From Lachnospiraceae bacterium (GTDB taxonomy: Bacteria > Bacillota > Clostridia > Lachnospirales > Lachnospiraceae), in contig JAFVXW010000001.1 in the NCBI GenBank assembly GCA_017500935.1, forward strand, positions 21,274 to 85,273: a stretch of DNA of 64,000 nucleotides, written 5' to 3'. Made by a program: the position numbers and the translations under genes. Shown here one piece after another: positions 43,599 to 55,433 of this stretch. Under the pieces are notes generated by a model. The model saw only the letters and a program-made list of their open reading frames with translations. It was not told where the DNA came from and searched no databases. How positions within the stretch are numbered: position 1 is the stretch's first letter; each line of letters begins with the position of its first letter.

Positions 43599-43616
43599 GC
43601 ATACAGGCAGGAATTG
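43599..43616 (-). promoter_or_regulatory. Small hairpin in the ABC-F leader
   Basis: TCCTGC and GCAGGA (6-bp arms) lie in the ~59-nt untranslated leader of the ABC-F gene. Leader hairpins often regulate ABC-F genes by attenuation, but here there is no T run or obvious leader peptide. Confidence 0.25.
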
Positions 43617-43629
43617 ACAATACAAGGAA

Positions 43630-43658
43630 AGTATAACGGGAAACCGCAGGTTTGGCAA
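43630..43658 (-). promoter_or_regulatory. Promoter of the ABC-F gene
   Basis: TTGCCA (43658-43653), 17 bp, TATACT (43635-43630) reading leftward. Confidence 0.65.
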
Positions 43659-43709
43659 GAACATTTCCGGGTACAAAATTGTTGCTGTAAACAGAGTACA
43701 CAGTAATAC

Positions 43710-43738
43710 TTGTCGGCATACTTTTGATATGCTACACT
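43710..43738 (+). promoter_or_regulatory. Promoter of the gamma-carbonic-anhydrase-like gene
   Basis: TTGTCG (43710-43715), 17 bp, TACACT (43733-43738), with a TGn extension before the -10 box. Confidence 0.5.
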
Positions 43739-43782
43739 TGATTTATATGACAGGAATACCTTGTGAAAAGTGAGGAAAAACA

Positions 43783-44257
43783 ATGAAAAATCCGCAGATT
43801 CACGCCGACGCGTTTCTTGCGCCGGATGCAGATGTATATGGAGATGTAACCATCGGAAAGGACTGCAGTATCTGGTTTCACGCTGTGGTGCGCGGCGAGC
43901 GAGCGCCTATTGTGATCGGAGAGGGCAGCAATGTGCAGGATAACTGCGTGGTTCATGTGGACGCAGGACATAATGTGGAGATCGGTGAATATGTGACGAT
44001 TGGCCACGGTGCGATCGTGCATGGCTGTAAGATCGGTGACAATACATTGGTAGGCATGGGCGCGATCATTTTAAACGGTGCCGTGATCGGTAAAAACTGT
44101 GTGATCGGCGCAGGTGCACTGGTAACCCAGAATGCAGTGGTTCCCGACAATTCCCTGGTGATCGGCAGTCCTGCAAAGGTGCTGCGCGCAGTAAAGCCTG
44201 AAGAAGCCGCTGCCAGCCGTACCAATGCACAGCATTATATTGAAGAAGGAAAATCCT

Positions 44258-44283
<26 letters not shown>
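43783..44283 (+). CDS. Gamma-carbonic-anhydrase-like protein (left-handed beta-helix)
   Basis: A 166-aa hexapeptide-repeat protein of the YrdA/PaaY type. The repeats run from about residue 15 to 130. Metal-binding His residues are visible in CVVHVDAGHN and in TIGHGAIVHGC, at neighbouring coils as in gamma-carbonic anhydrases. Whether it hydrates CO2 or is an acyltransferase-like relative is uncertain. AGTGAGGA precedes the ATG. The DNA repair gene starts within its last 26 bases. Confidence 0.85.
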
Positions 44284-48083
<3,800 letters not shown>

Positions 48084-48095
48084 TCATAAATATAA

Positions 48096-48123
48096 GACAG
48101 CCCGCCTGTGCGGGCTGTTTTAA
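48096..48123 (+). terminator. Intrinsic terminator of the beta-galactosidase gene
   Basis: ACAGCCCGC (48097-48105) and GCGGGCTGT (48110-48118) with a 4-base loop, followed by TTTT. Confidence 0.9.
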
Positions 48124-48153
48124 TAGGGAGAAACGTTTTTGAACGGAGGAGCT

Positions 48154-49173
48154 ATGGAATCTCATTTATATCAGGAATTAACCGGCAGTCAGCTGGATGC
48201 AGCTGTCCGCAGTGCACTTGGAACATCGGTGCTGCAGGCAAAGCTTTTAACCGGAGGCCTTTTTAATACTACGTATCTGGTGGATACCGCAGACTGCGGC
48301 CGTGTGGTGCTGCGGGTGGGGCCCATCAATACGCATCTTTTGCTGCCTTTTGAGCGGACACTGATGGAAGCAGAGTGTCATGTATATACTTTGCTGCAGG
48401 AGCGGCAGATTCCGGCTTCGGAGGTTCTTGCACTGGATGTATCCCGTAAGGTGATCGACAGGGATTTTATGATCGTGCGCTACATTCCAAGCAAAGCCAT
48501 GAGCGAAATCAAGCTTGACGAGGCTGACCGGGAACGCATCTGCCGGGATATCGGAAGAGCGACTGCACAGATGCATCAGATTACAGACAGTGCGTTCGGA
48601 CGGGCTGCGGATGTAAAAAATGGCAGGGGTTTTTCAAAATGGAGCGACTGTCTTTTGCATGAACTGGCACAGTGGGAGAGCGTGGCAAGACCGGTCGGAC
48701 TGTTGGATGGGGAGAGTGCCGACATTCCCGGCGGACAGTCGGATGAAGGCGGTTGTGCGGATATATATGATTACATCTGTAAGCTGGTACAAAAAGCAGC
48801 GCCTGCGCTGGACGAGATCACGGTTCCCCATCTGGTGCACACAGATTTCTGGACAGGCAATATTCTGATTTCGGAGCAGTCTGACCGCCCGGAATTTGCA
48901 GCGATCATTGATGCAGACAAGGCAATCTGGGGCGATCCTGAACTGGAATTTGCCAATATCGGCTGGGCGCGCAGAGAGCCTGCCTTCTGGGAAGGATATG
49001 GGAAAAATCCGGCCAAAACAGAAGCGGCACAGACCCGCCGCAGTGTCTACCGGATGATCTGGAATCTGCTGGATTATTATATTTTTACGGCTGAACTGAC
49101 GGCGCCGGAGGATGCAGAAGAAATCAAAAAAGCAGCGCTGGAAGAAATGAAGCAGTTGGCAAAAATGGTTTAA
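48154..49173 (+). CDS. APH-fold phosphotransferase (aminoglycoside/choline kinase family)
   Basis: A 339-aa kinase-like protein. The N-lobe has GGLFNTTYLV, and the catalytic loop is HLVHTDFWTGNILI (His-x-Asp-x4-Asn) with the Asp of IIDADKAIWGDPELEFANI binding magnesium. The family phosphorylates hydroxyl groups of aminoglycosides, choline, homoserine, macrolides or sugars, and the sequence does not settle which. Start at 48154 is chosen for GGAGG directly upstream; an in-frame TTG at 48139 is less likely. It stands alone between terminators and the HTH-Uma2 gene. Confidence 0.8.
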   Translation: MESHLYQELTGSQLDAAVRSALGTSVLQAKLLTGGLFNTTYLVDTADCGRVVLRVGPINTHLLLPFERTLMEAECHVYTLLQERQIPASEVLALDVSRKVIDRDFMIVRYIPSKAMSEIKLDEADRERICRDIGRATAQMHQITDSAFGRAADVKNGRGFSKWSDCLLHELAQWESVARPVGLLDGESADIPGGQSDEGGCADIYDYICKLVQKAAPALDEITVPHLVHTDFWTGNILISEQSDRPEFAAIIDADKAIWGDPELEFANIGWARREPAFWEGYGKNPAKTEAAQTRRSVYRMIWNLLDYYIFTAELTAPEDAEEIKKAALEEMKQLAKMV

Positions 49174-49208
49174 ATGGAAATGAAATGGATTAAAGATGAA
49201 AAATATGG

Positions 49209-49237
49209 TTGCAAAATGGAAATAAAACGGTTATGAT
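49209..49237 (+). promoter_or_regulatory. Promoter of the HTH-Uma2 gene
   Basis: TTGCAA (49209-49214), exactly 17 bp, TATGAT (49232-49237). The box sits in a run of loosely repeated AAATGGA units (about 49166-49222). Confidence 0.6.
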
Positions 49238-49281
49238 CATATCATGACAAGTCTATCACCTTTCACAAAGGAGGCAGCTAT

Positions 49282-50076
49282 ATGACCATCGAAGAAATGA
49301 AGAAAAGAAAAACGGAACTGGGATATACCAATGCGATGATCGCAGAATTATCCGGAGTGCCGCTGGGAACGGTTCAGAAGATTTTTTCGGGGGAAACAGT
49401 TAGTCCCAGATATGACACACTGATCGCGCTTCAGAATTTGCTGCGCAAACGTTCGGAGGTACATGATTCTGCGCCGTATTATGCGTCATCTGCCAAGAAA
49501 CAGGGCGAATATACGTTGGACGATTATTATGCGCTGCCGGAAGACCAGCGATTTGAGCTGATCGATGGATGGCTGTATGAAATGCTGGCACCGGTGCCGC
49601 TGCATCAGCGCATTGCCGGTGAAATACACAGACAGATCGCGAATTACATTCTGGATCATGACGGAGACTGTATTCCGTTTATTTCGCCCATTGATGTGCA
49701 GCTGGACTGCGACAATAAGACAATGGTTCAGCCGGATGTGGCAATTTTGTGTAAACGTGACAAAATGACGAAAAAGAATCTCTATGGGGCACCTGATTTC
49801 ATTCTGGAAGTGATTTCACCATCCACACGGCGCAAGGATTATACGAAGAAGCTGCAGAAGTATATTGATGCCGGTGTCCGTGAATACTGGATTCTTGACC
49901 CGTATGCCAAGAGAATCCTGGTATACTTTTTTGAAGGAGATTTTTATCCGGTCATTTACGGGCTTGATGGAAGTGTGCCAGTGAGTATCTATGACGGCAA
50001 GCTGGAAATTTCCATGAAACATATCAAAAGATGGGTGGAAGAGACGCTGGAAGCAGAAGAGAAGAATGCAGAGTAA
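49282..50076 (+). CDS. XRE-type HTH fused to Uma2-family (DUF820) nuclease-like domain
   Basis: A 264-aa two-domain protein. Residues about 1-58 are an XRE helix-turn-helix (AMIAELSGVPLGTVQKIFSGE). Residues about 70-255 are a Uma2/DUF820 domain of the PD-(D/E)XK nuclease fold: Glu in RFELIDG, Asp in VQPDVAIL, and Glu-x-Ile in FILEVISPSTRRKDYTKK supply the active-site pattern. Uma2 genes are common in cyanobacteria and some clostridia, with no settled role; the HTH could target the nuclease to DNA or regulate its own gene. AAGGAGG precedes the ATG. Confidence 0.85.
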   Translation: MTIEEMKKRKTELGYTNAMIAELSGVPLGTVQKIFSGETVSPRYDTLIALQNLLRKRSEVHDSAPYYASSAKKQGEYTLDDYYALPEDQRFELIDGWLYEMLAPVPLHQRIAGEIHRQIANYILDHDGDCIPFISPIDVQLDCDNKTMVQPDVAILCKRDKMTKKNLYGAPDFILEVISPSTRRKDYTKKLQKYIDAGVREYWILDPYAKRILVYFFEGDFYPVIYGLDGSVPVSIYDGKLEISMKHIKRWVEETLEAEEKNAE

Positions 50077-50081
50077 AGCAT

Positions 50082-50128
50082 CAAAAAAGAGGGTATGTCA
50101 GAAGCAAAGTTCTGATATGCCCTCTTTT
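50082..50128. terminator. Bidirectional intrinsic terminator
   Basis: AAGAGGGTATGTCAGAA pairs with TTCTGATATGCCCTCTT (50087-50126) with one wobble, and T/A tracts on both sides. Confidence 0.9.
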
Positions 50129-50154
50129 CTTTCTGCATGTATTATTTTACATTT

Positions 50155-51246
50155 TTAACCAAGATAAGCCTTCATCAGATCAAGTGTATTTTCAACACCC
50201 TTTACATGGCTTCTTTCGTAGCCGTGGGAAGCATATACACCGGGACCGATCAGACCGTGGCGGCAGTCGTAACCTGCGCGCAGGGAAGCTTCTGCGTCAG
50301 AGCCATAGCCGGGATAGTAGTCAGCGGCATAATCGATGTTGGCAGCTTTTGCAGCATTGATCAGGGCAGTTGTCACATCGTAGTCGTAAGGACCGCCGGA
50401 GTCTTTTACGCAGATGGAAACCATGGTTTCATCGCAGGCAAGACCGGTGCCTACACAGCCCATGTCAACGGAGATGATCTCGGTTACATCAGCAGGGATG
50501 GAAGCGCAGCCGCCGTGACCTACTTCTTCGTAAACGGAGATAAAGTGATAAATTTTACGTTCGGTAACAGCGCCGGTTTCTTTTAAGTATTTTGCATGAC
50601 CCAAAAGAATGGCAACGCTGAGCTTGTCGTCTAAGAAACGGCTCTTGATAAAGCCGGTTTTGGTGATGTTGACGCGGGGATCAAAGCATACAAAATCGCC
50701 GACGGTGATGCCAAGCGCTTTGGTTTCGTCCTGTGTACGCACGATCTCATCCAGAACCACTTCCATGGTATCCCAGGAACGGGGAGTGTCATTGTACTTT
50801 CTGTTTACGTGGAGGGAAGCGTTGGTCATCTGGAAGGTACCTTCATAAACCTTGCCGTCACGGGTGTGTACACGCACGCTTTCGGTTTCCACGTTATTGG
50901 GATTTAAGCCGCCCAGATTGGTGATGCGCAGACGGCCGTTGCCGGTGATCTCTGTTACCATGCCGCCCAGGGTGTCCAGATGCGCCTGGAATAAAACAGG
51001 GCCTTTGGCGGGATCTAAGGGTTCGCCGGTAAGGCAGATATTTTTGTTGTCGGGATAAGCAGGCTGTGTGCCTTCGCTTACGCATACAACAACGCCGCCT
51101 TTGTTGGTCATAACAGGCTGAAAGCCTAATTTGCGGTATTCTTCAAATACATATTCCGCCGCTTTGCGGGTAAAACCGCTGGGGCTGTCGATGGAGAGGA
51201 TTTTGGCTGCCTGATCGACAGCATAGGAAACAAATTCATTATTCAT
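50155..51246 (-). CDS. M42-family metallopeptidase
   Basis: A 363-aa cytosolic dinuclear-zinc aminopeptidase of the M42 family. Ligands and catalytic residues are visible: His and Asp in FQAHLDTLGG, Asp in SRFLDDKLSV, the Glu-Glu pair in SVYEEVGHGG, Asp in ISVDMGC, and a C-terminal His in YASHGYERSH. Large tetrahedral aminopeptidases of this type degrade peptides. It lies downstream of the ceramidase-like gene (29-base gap) and is probably in the AraC-led operon, though it could be housekeeping. Confidence 0.92.
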   Translation of the reverse strand: MNNEFVSYAVDQAAKILSIDSPSGFTRKAAEYVFEEYRKLGFQPVMTNKGGVVVCVSEGTQPAYPDNKNICLTGEPLDPAKGPVLFQAHLDTLGGMVTEITGNGRLRITNLGGLNPNNVETESVRVHTRDGKVYEGTFQMTNASLHVNRKYNDTPRSWDTMEVVLDEIVRTQDETKALGITVGDFVCFDPRVNITKTGFIKSRFLDDKLSVAILLGHAKYLKETGAVTERKIYHFISVYEEVGHGGCASIPADVTEIISVDMGCVGTGLACDETMVSICVKDSGGPYDYDVTTALINAAKAANIDYAADYYPGYGSDAEASLRAGYDCRHGLIGPGVYASHGYERSHVKGVENTLDLMKAYLG

Positions 51247-51275
51247 GGGTCTGTGACCTCCTTGTTTTCGTTGTC

Positions 51276-52571
51276 TTAATTATATATCATGTCCGCCTGT
51301 TTTGTAAACCATTCCAGAACGGCGCGCTCGGTTCCGGTGCTGTTTTGGGGGATGTTGTACCAGTGGGATGCTCCGGCAACTTCATAGCCGCCAAATTCAA
51401 ATTCTTCGATCGGGGCAAGATAACCGTTGGTGGAATTGGAATAACCGCAGGTGTAGATGTTTTCGGGAGCAAAACCCTTGGAAACAAACAGTTCTTCCAG
51501 CTTATTTCCGGTCAGTGTGAGCATTTCAAAGGGAACAAAGGCAAATACAAAGTCATGATTTAAGCAAAACAGCTGCAGGGGAACCTTGATATCAAAGTTT
51601 TCGCCGTTTTCTGCCATTTCCAGCATATGACGCCAGAACTGCAGCTCGCGGAAAACCATATGACGCTCCAGGGAGCCTGCCGGACTTGCAAAGTATTTTT
51701 TTTCTTCTGCGCGGATGGTAGCTTTCATGGTATCTGTGTCTGTCATAGCCATCATCGGAACGGTCACATTTTCATAACGTGTGATGAGTGTTCCCTGCAA
51801 AGGAGTGCCGGGAACAGCAGCTTTTGCGAAGCGTTCCACCGGCTCAGAAAGCTGTTTTCCGAGTTTTTCGATCAGATCGTCCACCGTATGGGAGGCCATA
51901 TCCAGCGGGTCCACATCGGCGCCGCGGTTCTGCACATACAGATAAGGAAGTGCATCGGAGGAGAGCTTGTTTAATTCGGAAAGCCAGTCTGCGGAAACGC
52001 ACATTTTGGTGCAGACAACGGCATGGCAGCTGGCAGAGCAGATCACACCGCGAAGCTGGCCGTTTTCATCATGAAAAGCAGCGGCGCGGATACTGCGGTC
52101 GATCACATCGCGGCCGTTTCTGCGGTTATAGGACTGCGTGATCTGTTCGGGCAGAATGGAAAAGCTGACAGAACAGGGGCAGGCACGCTCAATGGCGCGC
52201 AGTGCAGCCTGACCGCATAACTCGCCGACATGGGCAAAATAGTCATAATCAATAGGAAGTTCGTCCAGAATACCGGCAGCGGGAGCTGCGTGGGTATGAA
52301 TAAAGCAAAGGGCAATGCGCTCTCTGGGAACACCGGTCAGATGGGAAATCTGGGAAGTGACAAGGCGGTAGAGTCTGGGACCCATACCGATCAAGTCCAT
52401 GGAAAATAACAGGGAAATGCTGTCACCGGATACAATGGCACAGACTTTTGCATGGATATCATCCCTGATAAATTCAGCGGGGCCAAGGCGGAAACCGTAA
52501 CCGTCCAGAAAATGGCCGTTTAATACGGGAGTGATGATTTCATCGGCAAAACCGAATCTGAGTTGAGACAT
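51276..52571 (-). CDS. Neutral/alkaline ceramidase-like hydrolase
   Basis: A 431-aa protein related to the N-terminal part of neutral ceramidases. The zinc site motif appears as FIHTHAAPA near residue 95, then a later ICSASCHAVV and SNSTNGYLAPIEEFEFGGYEV match the conserved HTHSGP, HPTS-like and Tyr-containing parts of that family. It lacks a signal peptide and the C-terminal immunoglobulin-like domain, so it is intracellular and probably acts on a small amide, such as an N-acyl amino sugar, rather than membrane ceramide. The substrate is inference. AGGAGG precedes the ATG. Confidence 0.72.
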   Translation of the reverse strand: MSQLRFGFADEIITPVLNGHFLDGYGFRLGPAEFIRDDIHAKVCAIVSGDSISLLFSMDLIGMGPRLYRLVTSQISHLTGVPRERIALCFIHTHAAPAAGILDELPIDYDYFAHVGELCGQAALRAIERACPCSVSFSILPEQITQSYNRRNGRDVIDRSIRAAAFHDENGQLRGVICSASCHAVVCTKMCVSADWLSELNKLSSDALPYLYVQNRGADVDPLDMASHTVDDLIEKLGKQLSEPVERFAKAAVPGTPLQGTLITRYENVTVPMMAMTDTDTMKATIRAEEKKYFASPAGSLERHMVFRELQFWRHMLEMAENGENFDIKVPLQLFCLNHDFVFAFVPFEMLTLTGNKLEELFVSKGFAPENIYTCGYSNSTNGYLAPIEEFEFGGYEVAGASHWYNIPQNSTGTERAVLEWFTKQADMIYN

Positions 52572-52585
52572 AGTTGTGACCTCCT

Positions 52586-53488
52586 TTATAATTTGGGTAC
52601 TTTCCGGCGCATGGCGCTGGGAGAAATGCCGTATAATTCCTTAAATTTCCGGGTGAAATAGCTGTTATCGGAAAAACCGGTGGAAATGGCTATTTCACAG
52701 ATGGAGTCGTTGGTGGTTAAAAGCAGGGCTTTGGCCTTGGCGAGCCGGTACTCATTAACATAAACCATTGCTGTTTTGCCTGTGATCTCATGGAACTGGC
52801 GGCAAAAATAAGAACGGTTCATGCAGCATAAAGAGGAGAGATCGGCAAGGGAAATGTCCTGTGTATAGTGACCGGCAATATACTGTAGTGCCGGTGCGAT
52901 GCTTTCATAGTTGCCACGTCTGGGGATCGATTCCTCCTGCCGCACTTCCCTGCGGAACAATATGGCCAGAAGGCGGAGCAGATTTCCTTTTACGGCCAGC
53001 TCATAGCCGGTCTCTTTGGCAGTATACTCACAGATCAGCTCATCAATGACAGGATGCAGCAGGGCTTCTGTCTCCGGACCGATATTGGTGACGAAACGAA
53101 TCCTGCGCTCCGTATAGGACTCCATAAATTTCTGTACATTGATATCATCCCTGCTGCCGCAGAGTCTGGGATCGATCATCAGACAGTCAAAACGGGCCGG
53201 TTTTTCAAAGGGAAAAACCGCATGTGCTTCACAGGGATTGATGATAATGATATCTCCGGGCTTGCAGATATAGTGTACAAAATCACATTCGCAGATGAGA
53301 TTGCCTTCCCGGATGCAGAGAATCTCGATCTGTTCATGCCAGGTGACAGGATCGGCGGTCCGCTTTTCGCGGTTTTGCAGGATGCGGATCGGAAAAGCTT
53401 CATCTGGAAAAGGAATGGTTTCATACCATTTTTCCCGTGGCTGTTCAATTTCAATAAGGGCATCCTGCCGGTTTAACAGATCGGACAT
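52586..53488 (-). CDS. AraC-family transcriptional regulator
   Basis: A 300-aa activator. The N-terminal cupin (about residues 20-170; EICDFVHYICKPGDIIIINPCEAH-type pattern) senses a small ligand, and the C-terminal pair of helix-turn-helix motifs (about 195-298) includes ISLADLSSLCCMNRSYFCRQF and SICEIAISTGFSDNSYFTRKFKELYGISP. It heads the leftward ceramidase-like unit and is divergent from the sugar-kinase operon, so it likely controls both. Confidence 0.92.
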   Translation of the reverse strand: MSDLLNRQDALIEIEQPREKWYETIPFPDEAFPIRILQNREKRTADPVTWHEQIEILCIREGNLICECDFVHYICKPGDIIIINPCEAHAVFPFEKPARFDCLMIDPRLCGSRDDINVQKFMESYTERRIRFVTNIGPETEALLHPVIDELICEYTAKETGYELAVKGNLLRLLAILFRREVRQEESIPRRGNYESIAPALQYIAGHYTQDISLADLSSLCCMNRSYFCRQFHEITGKTAMVYVNEYRLAKAKALLLTTNDSICEIAISTGFSDNSYFTRKFKELYGISPSAMRRKVPKL

Positions 53489-53519
53489 CTTTTACCTCTT
53501 GGTCGCAAAAAACTGTAAA

Positions 53520-53534
53520 ATGTAAACGTTTTAA
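53520..53534. promoter_or_regulatory. Candidate cre site (CcpA box) at the AraC promoter
   Basis: ATGTAAACGTTTTAA matches the WTGNAANCGNWNNCW consensus except at the penultimate base. It overlaps the predicted start of the araC transcript, where CcpA would block transcription when preferred sugars are present. Confidence 0.4.
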
Positions 53535-53563
53535 TTATAGGATCGATAGAGGCAGAATGTCAA
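53534..53563 (-). promoter_or_regulatory. Promoter of the araC-ceramidase-M42 unit
   Basis: TTGACA (53563-53558), 18 bp, TATAAT (53539-53534) reading leftward; both boxes are perfect. Start near 53527. Confidence 0.8.
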
Positions 53564-53639
53564 CATATGTTAATTTTGTAAAAAAAGAAGTCAATTTAAT
53601 CCCAACTTAACCGGATGAAAAAGTAAATTTTGTACAAAT

Positions 53640-53665
53640 ATCTGTCAAAATCATCGTGGACAGAT
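53640..53665. promoter_or_regulatory. Inverted repeat over the sugar-kinase -35 region
   Basis: ATCTGTC (53640-53646) and GACAGAT (53659-53665), perfect 7-bp arms 12 bases apart. The right arm overlaps the -35 box TGGACA (53657-53662) of the rightward promoter. A binding site for the AraC regulator is plausible. Confidence 0.4.
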
Positions 53666-53686
53666 GGTTTTTGTTTTTTCTATAAT
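53657..53686 (+). promoter_or_regulatory. Promoter of the sugar-kinase operon
   Basis: TGGACA (53657-53662), 18 bp, perfect TATAAT (53681-53686). Start near 53693, before the GGCAGGAGGG ribosome site. Confidence 0.7.
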
Positions 53687-53720
53687 AAGGATATGAAAAA
53701 AGGCAGGAGGGAGACTGACG

Positions 53721-54647
53721 ATGATCATAATCGGAGCAGACGGAGGCGGAACCAAAACGGCAGTACAGGCCTTTGAAGTAACCCCTCAGGGAGGATGGAC
53801 GGCTTTTGCGCAGGCAGCTGCAGGGCCGATGAACTATAATTTTATCAGTGTGGAACAAGCAGCGCAGAATCTGCTGGAAGCCATCAGTCAGCTGGCACTT
53901 GGTGACAGGAAGATTGCAGCCATCGGGATCGCAGATCCGTCACTGGATGACTGTATCCCTTCGGATGAGCAGTCTCTGACGGCACAGTTTGCCCGGATCG
54001 TTCAAAAGCAGCTTGGTGTGCCGGTGTTTATGCGAAGCGATGCCTATATCACACTGTTTGGGCTGACCGGAGGAAAAGAACCTGCGGTTTTGCAGCTTGC
54101 CGGTACCGGTGCCATGACGATCGCACAAAACGGTGACGGTGAGGTAAAAGTGGCAGGCGGCTGGGGACGCCTGACCGGTGACGAAGGCAGCGGCTATTTT
54201 ATTGCTTCCGAAGCCATCAAAGCGGCACTGCATGCAGCGGACGGCATCGGGGAACAGACAGCGCTTTTAGATGCGGCAATGACTTTTTTTGGGGTGCAGA
54301 CACCCAGAGAGCTGATCGGTGTCTTTTACGGTGATCCGGAGCCGGATATTGCCGGTTTTGCCCATGCGGCGGCAGTTTGTGCCGGACAGGGGGATGCGGC
54401 GGCACAAAAGATTTTGTGTGAAGCAGCAGAATATCTTGCAGCATATACCGCCCGGCTGATCGAGTGGAGCGGCAGCACTAAAGTTGGCGTTTACGGCAGT
54501 GTGATCTGTCAGAATCAGACAGTCAGACAAAAATACGAAGAAATTTTAAAAAGCAGATTTGAAAACGTTAAGATCATGGAACCGCCGGTTTCCGCAATGG
54601 AAGCGGCAGCGCAGTATGCATTCCGGGAATATCGGGAAGCAGAATGA
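53721..54647 (+). CDS. BadF/BadG-type sugar kinase (N-acetylglucosamine kinase-like)
   Basis: A 308-aa ASKHA-fold ATPase. The phosphate-1 loop is IGADGGGTKTAV at the N-terminus. The LAGTGAMTIA stretch is the phosphate-2/adenosine part, and GWGRLTGDEGSGYF is the family hallmark shared with eukaryotic GlcNAc kinases. It probably phosphorylates GlcNAc or a related amino sugar in the cytosol. It leads a rightward operon with SIS and DegT proteins with gaps of 15-17 bases. Confidence 0.87.
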   Translation: MIIIGADGGGTKTAVQAFEVTPQGGWTAFAQAAAGPMNYNFISVEQAAQNLLEAISQLALGDRKIAAIGIADPSLDDCIPSDEQSLTAQFARIVQKQLGVPVFMRSDAYITLFGLTGGKEPAVLQLAGTGAMTIAQNGDGEVKVAGGWGRLTGDEGSGYFIASEAIKAALHAADGIGEQTALLDAAMTFFGVQTPRELIGVFYGDPEPDIAGFAHAAAVCAGQGDAAAQKILCEAAEYLAAYTARLIEWSGSTKVGVYGSVICQNQTVRQKYEEILKSRFENVKIMEPPVSAMEAAAQYAFREYREAE

Positions 54648-54662
54648 AAGGAGAAAAGACAG

Positions 54663-55418
54663 ATGAATACGATCGGACAGTACATACAGGAGATTCAGCG
54701 GCTGGTTGCAGTCGTAAGCGACAAACAGAATGAAACTATCGAGCAGGCGGCACAGCTTTGTGCAGACGCGCTCTGCGGCGAAGGCTTTATTTTTACCTTT
54801 GGAACAGGCCATTCCCATATGCTGGCGGAGGAGATTTTTTACCGTGCAGGCGGACTTGCCAGAGTTTGCCCGATCCTGGAGGATGCCCTGATGCTGCACC
54901 GTGCAGCGGCAAGAAGCAGTATGTTTGAACGTGCGCCCGGACTGGCAAAGCTGATGCTGGACGATGTGGACGCGATTTCATACGGCGGCGTGCTGTTTTT
55001 GTTTTCCAATTCAGGCTGCAACACCGTAGCCATCGACATGGCGCAGGGAGCAAAGAAAAGAGGGCTTTCCACCGTCTGCATCACCAATATTACCCATTCA
55101 AAACAGATGACATCCCGTCATCCCGAAGGCTTAAAGCTTATGGATGTGTGTGATGTGGTTATCGACAATATGGGCTGCTACGGCGATGCCTGTGTACAGA
55201 TCGGCAATGAAACGGCCGGGATCAGACCTGTGGCGACCGGAGCGACTTCCACCGTGATCGGTGCCATGATCATGGAAGCGATCGTTTGCCGCACCATTGA
55301 AATTGCAGCTGAGCGCGGTGTGAAGCTGGAGGTATTCCAGTCCGGCAATACCCATGGCGGTGATGAAGCCAACGAAGGCTATATTCAGAAATACAAACCC
55401 CTTGTAAAGGCATTATAA
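54663..55418 (+). CDS. SIS-domain protein (UPF0309 type)
   Basis: A 251-aa sugar-phosphate isomerase/binding protein. The SIS fold spans about residues 30-200, with the phosphosugar-binding Ser/Thr-rich loops in FIFTFGTGHSHMLAEEIF and LFLFSNSGCNTVAID. Members usually bind phosphorylated amino sugars such as MurNAc-6-P or GlcN-6-P, which fits with the kinase gene directly upstream. Enzymatic role (isomerase or etherase-like) is not fixed by sequence. AAAGGAGA precedes the ATG. Confidence 0.85.
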   Translation: MNTIGQYIQEIQRLVAVVSDKQNETIEQAAQLCADALCGEGFIFTFGTGHSHMLAEEIFYRAGGLARVCPILEDALMLHRAAARSSMFERAPGLAKLMLDDVDAISYGGVLFLFSNSGCNTVAIDMAQGAKKRGLSTVCITNITHSKQMTSRHPEGLKLMDVCDVVIDNMGCYGDACVQIGNETAGIRPVATGATSTVIGAMIMEAIVCRTIEIAAERGVKLEVFQSGNTHGGDEANEGYIQKYKPLVKAL

Positions 55419-55433
55419 TAGGAGGAGATCGAG

